Assembly: GCA_050301795.1 (NCBI GenBank) | Contig: JBNKZU010000045.1 | Location: forward strand, 1 to 19,944 | DNA length: 19,944 nucleotides | Origin: JBNKZU01 sp050301795 | GTDB taxonomy: Bacteria > Pseudomonadota > Gammaproteobacteria > Thiohalomonadales > Thiohalomonadaceae | Direction: 5' to 3' | In this document: piece by piece, positions 14,914 through 19,944 of the stretch | Layout: each line of letters opens with the position of its first letter | How positions within the stretch are numbered: the first letter of the stretch is position 1 | Notes under the pieces: model-generated | What the model saw: the letters and a program-made list of their open reading frames with translations, nothing else | Database searches by the model: none | What the model was told of the DNA's origin: nothing | Program-made: the position numbers and the translations under genes

Positions 14914-15696
14914 TTACCAGACCACAGGTTTTGACGAAAGATTTGGAATGGAAAACTCATCAGGATAGGTGATTGAATTGAGGTATAAACCGTAAGCAGG
15001 TGCTGTTATTCCACCTTTTGTACGATCACGCGCCTCCAACACCTCTTTACTCCAACCAATTTCCGCCTCATTTGCACCAATTTTCATTAAGACTCCGGCA
15101 ATGTTTCGTACCATATGATGTAAAAAGCCATTAGCTTCAACATCAATAAAGATAAAATCACCCTCCCTTGTGACATCACACCGATATAGGTCTCGAACCG
15201 GACTTTTTGCCTGACATGCCACGGTTCGATACGAGGTAAAGTCGTGCTCACCAATCAGATACTGAGCCGCTTGATGCATACGATCAGCATCAAGATCACG
15301 ATATGACCATGTGACCCGCTTAGAGAGAAGGCTTGGCCTGACCTCCCTGACGTTGATCACATATCGATAGCTTCTACGAAGCGCTTTAAATCGGGCGTGG
15401 AACTCGTCAGATACCTGCTGTGCCCACAAAATTACGACGCTATTCGGTAAATGGGTATTAATACCGTAAACCCACTGACGAGGTGTACGCGTTGCGTTTG
15501 TATCAAAATGGAGTACCTGTGCTGTTGCATGAACCCCTGCATCGGTTCGACCTGCACAGATAGTGGTTATTGGTTCGTTTGCGACCTTAGATACTGCTGC
15601 TTCTACAGATTGTTGGATCGTGTTCGGTGAGTGTTTCTGAAACTGCCAGCCGCAAAAACCGGAGCCGTCATACTCAATTCCAAGCGCAATACGCAT
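14914..15696 (-). CDS. truA: tRNA pseudouridine(38-40) synthase
   Basis: Converts uridines 38, 39 and 40 of the tRNA anticodon arm to pseudouridine. The 260-residue product starts MRIALGIEYDGSGFCGWQ, the standard TruA N-terminus. It carries the catalytic Asp52 in AGRTDAGVHATAQV, RRSYRYVI, GEHDFTSYRT and GFLHHMVRNIAGVL. It begins 21 bp after the fimV stop. The fimV-truA-trpF order is the same as in Pseudomonas, so co-transcription with the trp genes is likely. No anomaly seen. Confidence 0.96.
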   Translation of the reverse strand: MRIALGIEYDGSGFCGWQFQKHSPNTIQQSVEAAVSKVANEPITTICAGRTDAGVHATAQVLHFDTNATRTPRQWVYGINTHLPNSVVILWAQQVSDEFHARFKALRRSYRYVINVREVRPSLLSKRVTWSYRDLDADRMHQAAQYLIGEHDFTSYRTVACQAKSPVRDLYRCDVTREGDFIFIDVEANGFLHHMVRNIAGVLMKIGANEAEIGWSKEVLEARDRTKGGITAPAYGLYLNSITYPDEFSIPNLSSKPVVW

Positions 15697-15717
15697 ACCG
15701 GTTCGATGAAGAAATAA

Positions 15718-18700
15718 CTATTTTATGTCGTCTAACAGTGACTGAGCCTGCTGTTGTTGGCTTTCATCACCCTGCTCAACCACTTCATTGAGCATACCGC
15801 GAGCACTTTCTGCGTCACCCATATCAATGTAGGCCTTCGCCAGATCAAGCTTGGTACCAATCTCATCCTCAACAGAGATAACATCTGACTCACTATCATC
15901 ATCAATGCTGATTTCTCTATCATCACCAATCAGTGACTCAAGATCTGAGAGTGCATCTTCAAACTCCTGATCATGTCCATCGCCATTTGTTGATAGCTCA
16001 AAACCGATATCATCATCTTCTGTTAGTGATTCAGTCGAGAGTTCGCCAAAATCATCGTCATTTTCTGTATTGGTATCAAACTCAATGCTGAAGTCATCAA
16101 GACTATCAGCATCATCGATCTCAAGGCTGTCAATACCGATCTCATCTGTTGATTCGTCACTGGACTCTTCAATAGCGATCTCTTCAAGGTCTTCGGTTAT
16201 TGACTCATCATCCGATTCAATAGTGAGTTCATCAATTGAAAGGGCGCTATCCTCTTCGCTTGTCTCTTCATCAACGTCCTGGACTAATAGATCAAGTTCT
16301 GAGGTAATTTCTTCAGATTCAGATGACTCCAGTGCCATATCATCTATAGAGAATTCGCCGCTATCCTCAGATGAGTCATCTTCAGTTGCTGAGACAATCT
16401 CAAAATCGACAACCTCTTCCAAATCTGACATATCAAACAAAGAATCATCATCTGATTCACTTTGATCCGGTTCTTCATCGTCTTGAATCGGCAGTTCATC
16501 GACTGACATTTCAAGATCGATCTCATCATCCTGAGTGTCTGTCGCTAATTCTAAAGCCATCTCATCAGGCTGAGTTTCATCCAGACTCAACTCAGAATCA
16601 TCAACTGTAAATTCTGTTTCTACTCCAGACTCAGAAATATCCGGGGTTTCTGCATCATCGACCAAGCCAAACAACGCATCTTTGGTGGAGGTTGTGTCAT
16701 CAACTTCAAGTGTGAGTCCTGAATCTTCAAACTCAAAACTATCCTCAGCCAGATCTTCGCTATCGTCTGAGCTGGCATCTTCAACACCAAAATCATCATC
16801 AAGAGATAAAGCCACTGGTTCTAAATCATCAACATCAGTGACCTCTTCCTCCAATCCAAGTGATTCATCATCGGTATCAGTTAGAGGCAACTCATCTTCA
16901 GTGGAAGGTTCGAAGCTTTCTTCGTCATCTTCTGTATCGGTCAGAGACAACTCATCTTCAAAAGTGGTGGAGATACTATCTTCGTCATTATCAAATGAGA
17001 GCGTTTCATCGATTTCATCAGACGCGATTGATTCATCAATCAACTCAGCATCCTGTGTTTCATCAGAAGAAGCACTCTCTTCGTTTTGAAGATCAAGAAG
17101 CGCATGATCAAGTTCTGCATCGATATCTAATGAACTATCCAAGCTTGGAAGTGACGATTCGTCGATATCAAGGTTAAATTCAACATCATCGTCGTCCTCG
17201 TCATCGTCATCACTAACCAGCTCTTCGTCAGCAACATCATATTCTGACTCACCATCCAATGAGTCTTCACCTTGAGTCTCAGTAATCTCAGGAGGTGTCT
17301 CATGCTCAACGATCTGTTCTTCATCAAGCGATAAATCAGGGAGTTCGTCGTCGAATGATATTTCATCTGATTCTGTTGCGGTGCCATCATCCAGTGAAAG
17401 CTCATCGAGAGCTTCGACACCATCGCTATCAAGCGATAGATCCAGTGAATCATCACCAGAAGCGTCAAGTTCTAGATCAGGTAACGTCAAATCCAATGCG
17501 TCTTCACCAAAATCAGCGACCGTTGAATCCAGATCTAATTCTATGCTCTGTTCAGATTCACTACCGATATCGCCGAGGGAGAAATCATCTGCTATGGACT
17601 CATCAGTGGAGTCGCCTGATTCAGCATCAAGGTCAAGATCAAAATCTGTAGATGAATCGTCGTGCTCATCCAAACCGAGATCGAAGTCATCATCACTCGG
17701 CTCTTCCTTCGAGTCACCACCTAAATCAAGATCAATATCATCCGAGGCATCACCATCGCCCAGAATGTCATCAAGCTCAGAGAAGTCGACACCAAGATCA
17801 AACTCCATTTCACTACCTTCAGACTCCATCTCTGCTGATAGTTCATCGAGGTCAAGACCGATATCGAGCACATCACCGTCTGCACCTGACTCATCACTAA
17901 TGAATCCAGTCTCTGGCAGTTCAACACCTTCTGGCGCTTCAATAAAGAGAGGATGCTCAGGCGCAATCTGATGCCCCATTGCAACAACCTTCTTCCAGAT
18001 ATCATCATCTTTTTGCAGATGCTCAGCGACTTCGTTGACATGTGTTTCAAATTGTTCGCGATTTTTTGTATTAAAATAGACTTCAAGGAGTTTCTGACTG
18101 TAATCAAGACGCTCAGGTTTTGAAGCGATTGCACTCTTAAGTAGCTCCTCTGCCTGCTGGTTACGGCCGTAAGCCATATAAACATCAGCCTCAGTGAGAG
18201 GATCTACTTCACCATCATCCGACGGGAAGCCACCAGCACCCATGCCACTAATTGCGAGGTCGCTTAAGAATGAGGTGTCTGGTCCGGCATCACCTTTTGC
18301 ACTTAACATGGATGATGTGCCGCCAGTAAGGATACTCTCCTGGAACCCTTTCTTACGTCTGCGAACAATAATAAGTCCGAGAATCATAATGAGAATAAGC
18401 GTTGAACCACCAGCGATAAGATAGATCTGGTTATCAAGGATCATATCCAGAATTGTTGGCTCAGGTGGAGGTGGTACAAATTTCTTAGGAGAGATCTTTT
18501 TAGGAGGAACCTCCTTTTTTGGAGCCTCGGCAGTGGCGACTACTTTTTCCGGCTCAGCAGGTTTTTCATCGGCTTTGGCCGGTACAGCAACCTTTTCAAC
18601 TTTATTAGTGTCTTCAACCTTTAACTCATCAACAGGTTTTTCAGCAACGGGCTTCTCTTCTACAGCAATCTGTTCAGCCTCTTTCTTCACTGCCTCAGTA

Positions 18701-19929
18701 GGAGCGATTACCGGTTGAGTTTCATCTCCTGAGAGTTGCGACTGCAGTTGCGCGAGATCATTATCCTTTAGTGAGACTAAACGCTGTAATGCATCGAGTT
18801 GTTTCTGTAGCTCGATCATGCGTTGCTTGAGTTCAACATTCTCCTGACGTTGAGCCTCAGAGATTTCAAGCGCCAGCATCAGCTCTTTTCTTAATCCCTG
18901 ATTGGAGACACCATCACCAGCACTGGACGACGCGGTGTCTTTACCACCCTCATCCGGGGTCACCAATTTCAGATTTGGACGTGTTGTTGAGGCGATATCA
19001 GAACCGATCACTTCTGGAGATACGGTTGAGGCCATCGACTTAAAGGCCTTGTCGGGATCAATGCTGGTATCAATTGGTTGTTCCATCAACCGCGTTACAT
19101 CAAGACGAGCCTGTGTACGATCGACTTGAACCAGCGATTCAGGATCATCAATTCGCAATACCGAACCTTTACGGAGTCGATTTATATTGTTATTGATAAA
19201 AGCGTCAGGGTTCTCTGAATAGAGACCTCTCATAACCTGATATACAGAGACCTGACGATTCGGACGCATCTGATTCGCAATACTCCAAAGCGTGTCACCA
19301 TCAGTGATTGGACCGTAGACCATATCGCCCTGCTGATAAGAGCGTTGTGCGGTTCGCTGTGGTTGAGTTGTTGTCCGTTGTGATTGTGGACTTGCAGCTC
19401 TGGAAGGAGCCGTCGTCTCAGCCATGTTCATTGGCTGTGGTGCAGAGTTTTCCCGATTTACCCGATTATCGGTTCTTTGGGGAGAAGCGTCAGCAAATGG
19501 GTTACGACTGGTTTGTACGTTTGTTTTAGCTTTTGCCAGCTCAGGTGGATCGAGCAAAAGAGTATATTCACGCAGAATGCGACCTGCACGCCAGTTGGCT
19601 TCAATAATGAAATCGAGGAAGGGCTCACGAATGGTTTCACGTGATGTAATTGCAATGACGTCAGAGCCACTACTGTTCTTTTTAACACTAAAGCGTAATT
19701 TCAGCAGGATCGCGGGTCTGTCAATACCGACACGAGCAAAGGTCTCATAGGAGGCAAGCTTAATGGAGAGAGAGGAAAGCTCCTCTTCAGAAGCAGAAAG
19801 AATCTCAATTTCAGCATCGAGTATCTGGTTAAGAGCCGAGTGGATCTGTACACCACCAAGTCCCATAGCATTAGAAGTAACCGGCATCCATAGCAGGATT
19901 GCCAATATACTAAAAACCAGCTTTCGCAA
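15718..19929 (-). CDS. fimV: FimV/HubP family polar hub protein with very long acidic region
   Basis: Inner-membrane peptidoglycan-binding protein that organises the cell pole; relatives are needed for type IV pilus assembly and twitching (FimV) or polar chromosome and flagellum placement (HubP). The 1403 residues read in order: signal peptide to about residue 21; FimV N-terminal domain (25-130) starting LGGVQIHSALNQ; Ser/Gln-rich linker; LysM domain at about 203-260; coiled coil at about 347-399; Ala/Pro/Lys/Glu-rich linker; membrane helix at about 501-522 followed by RRRKK; a TPR-like helical region at about 573-660; an Asp/Glu/Ser-rich cytoplasmic region at about 680-1348; and the conserved FimV C-terminal TPR-like domain (1350-1403). 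Much longer than the roughly 920-residue P. aeruginosa FimV. Starts with TTG at 19927-19929, with GAGGGAG eight bases upstream. Confidence 0.93.
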   Translation of the reverse strand: MRKLVFSILAILLWMPVTSNAMGLGGVQIHSALNQILDAEIEILSASEEELSSLSIKLASYETFARVGIDRPAILLKLRFSVKKNSSGSDVIAITSRETIREPFLDFIIEANWRAGRILREYTLLLDPPELAKAKTNVQTSRNPFADASPQRTDNRVNRENSAPQPMNMAETTAPSRAASPQSQRTTTQPQRTAQRSYQQGDMVYGPITDGDTLWSIANQMRPNRQVSVYQVMRGLYSENPDAFINNNINRLRKGSVLRIDDPESLVQVDRTQARLDVTRLMEQPIDTSIDPDKAFKSMASTVSPEVIGSDIASTTRPNLKLVTPDEGGKDTASSSAGDGVSNQGLRKELMLALEISEAQRQENVELKQRMIELQKQLDALQRLVSLKDNDLAQLQSQLSGDETQPVIAPTEAVKKEAEQIAVEEKPVAEKPVDELKVEDTNKVEKVAVPAKADEKPAEPEKVVATAEAPKKEVPPKKISPKKFVPPPPEPTILDMILDNQIYLIAGGSTLILIMILGLIIVRRRKKGFQESILTGGTSSMLSAKGDAGPDTSFLSDLAISGMGAGGFPSDDGEVDPLTEADVYMAYGRNQQAEELLKSAIASKPERLDYSQKLLEVYFNTKNREQFETHVNEVAEHLQKDDDIWKKVVAMGHQIAPEHPLFIEAPEGVELPETGFISDESGADGDVLDIGLDLDELSAEMESEGSEMEFDLGVDFSELDDILGDGDASDDIDLDLGGDSKEEPSDDDFDLGLDEHDDSSTDFDLDLDAESGDSTDESIADDFSLGDIGSESEQSIELDLDSTVADFGEDALDLTLPDLELDASGDDSLDLSLDSDGVEALDELSLDDGTATESDEISFDDELPDLSLDEEQIVEHETPPEITETQGEDSLDGESEYDVADEELVSDDDDEDDDDVEFNLDIDESSLPSLDSSLDIDAELDHALLDLQNEESASSDETQDAELIDESIASDEIDETLSFDNDEDSISTTFEDELSLTDTEDDEESFEPSTEDELPLTDTDDESLGLEEEVTDVDDLEPVALSLDDDFGVEDASSDDSEDLAEDSFEFEDSGLTLEVDDTTSTKDALFGLVDDAETPDISESGVETEFTVDDSELSLDETQPDEMALELATDTQDDEIDLEMSVDELPIQDDEEPDQSESDDDSLFDMSDLEEVVDFEIVSATEDDSSEDSGEFSIDDMALESSESEEITSELDLLVQDVDEETSEEDSALSIDELTIESDDESITEDLEEIAIEESSDESTDEIGIDSLEIDDADSLDDFSIEFDTNTENDDDFGELSTESLTEDDDIGFELSTNGDGHDQEFEDALSDLESLIGDDREISIDDDSESDVISVEDEIGTKLDLAKAYIDMGDAESARGMLNEVVEQGDESQQQQAQSLLDDIK
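16861..16980. repeat. Imperfect 60-bp tandem duplication inside fimV
   Basis: Two adjacent 60-bp blocks (16861-16920 and 16921-16980) align without gaps. The best-matched part is the stretch centred on AACTCATCTTCA (16889-16900 and 16949-16960). Each encodes 20 residues: the ELSLTDTEDDEESF-type unit and the ELPLTDTDDESLG-type unit, inside the acidic region of FimV. The rest of that region repeats the same themes (SLDD, DFDLGLD, DLSLD) with no fixed period. Confidence 0.7.
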
Positions 19930-19937
19930 AATATTTA

Positions 19938-19944
19938 CTCCCTC
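19938..19944 (-). promoter_or_regulatory. Ribosome-binding site for the TTG start of fimV
   Basis: GAGGGAG on the minus strand, eight bases before TTG at 19929-19927. The next in-frame ATG is at residue 15, within the signal peptide core, so this site supports the TTG start. The window ends here and the fimV promoter is not visible. Confidence 0.7.

Noticed and set aside
14901..14960. Upstream extension of trpF to the ATG at 14960
   Set aside because: It would add 20 residues unlike TrpF N-termini and overlap truA by 47 bp. The ATG at 14900 fits the family.
13000..15000. trp attenuator or Trp-rich leader peptide before trpFBA
   Set aside because: trpF follows truA by 13 bp and no leader or hairpin pair is present.
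16070..17971. Long Ser-rich open frames on the plus strand (for example 16070-16465, 16682-17089, 17381-17971)
   Set aside because: They are the antisense of the Asp/Glu/Ser codons of the FimV acidic region (GAT/GAA/TCA read backwards give Ser-rich frames). They have no domain and no upstream signal, and the sense frame is continuous.
1..19944. Insertion sequences, phage genes, CRISPR, defence systems, tRNA or rRNA genes
   Set aside because: None found. Gaps are short, genes are conserved housekeeping types, and no spaced direct repeats or integrase-like frames were seen.

Overview
The window is a dense, about 20 kb chromosomal segment of housekeeping genes from a Gammaproteobacterium outside the Enterobacterales. 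Two conserved blocks support this. The first is cysS divergent from ppiB-lpxH, as in E. coli. The second is fimV-truA-trpF-trpB-trpA-accD-folC-dedD-cvpA-purF-metZ, whose backbone resembles the Pseudomonas fimV-truA-trpF-accD-folC-dedD-cvpA-purF-metZ region. Base composition looks moderate and even, and I see no sign of a mobile element, phage, tRNA, rRNA or CRISPR array. Genus cannot be assigned from these genes.

Layout, left to right. (1) 1-1390, minus: cysS, cut by the left edge only a few residues before its natural end. (2) 1596-3438, plus: two tandem cyclophilins, one with a signal peptide and one cytosolic, then lpxH of lipid A synthesis. (3) 3495-4668: a ferritin-like DUF455 gene (minus) and a small SET-domain gene (plus) whose longest-ORF start codons share bases; the SET gene also overlaps the glycerate kinase tail antisense. 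(4) 4631-7092, minus: metZ followed by a glycerate kinase gene joined at TAGTG. (5) 7093-7248: a non-coding regulatory region. (6) 7249-9314, minus: cvpA-purF with its own candidate promoter. (7) 9466-19929, minus: a tightly packed run fimV, truA, trpF, trpB, trpA, accD, folC, dedD.

The most interesting non-coding object is the 7115-7244 region ahead of metZ. Read on the minus strand it holds a perfect TTGACA -35 hexamer, a predicted transcription start at the edge of an RNA matching the SAM-II (metA motif) riboswitch, and a Rho-independent terminator with eight U residues. The 3' strand of the aptamer (GGCUAAA) is exactly complementary to the 5' half of the terminator (UUUAGCC). This gives a readable on/off switch: without SAM an antiterminator can form and metZ is made; with SAM the tail is locked in the pseudoknot and transcription stops. 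SAM-II is best known from Alphaproteobacteria, so a terminator-type SAM-II in a gammaproteobacterial purF-metZ locus deserves checking. Because the glycerate kinase gene is coupled to metZ, it would come under the same control.

The second unusual object is FimV, a 1403-residue polar-hub protein with a very long Asp/Glu/Ser-rich region that includes a 60-bp tandem duplication. It is closer in size and character to HubP-type landmark proteins than to the shorter pseudomonad FimV.
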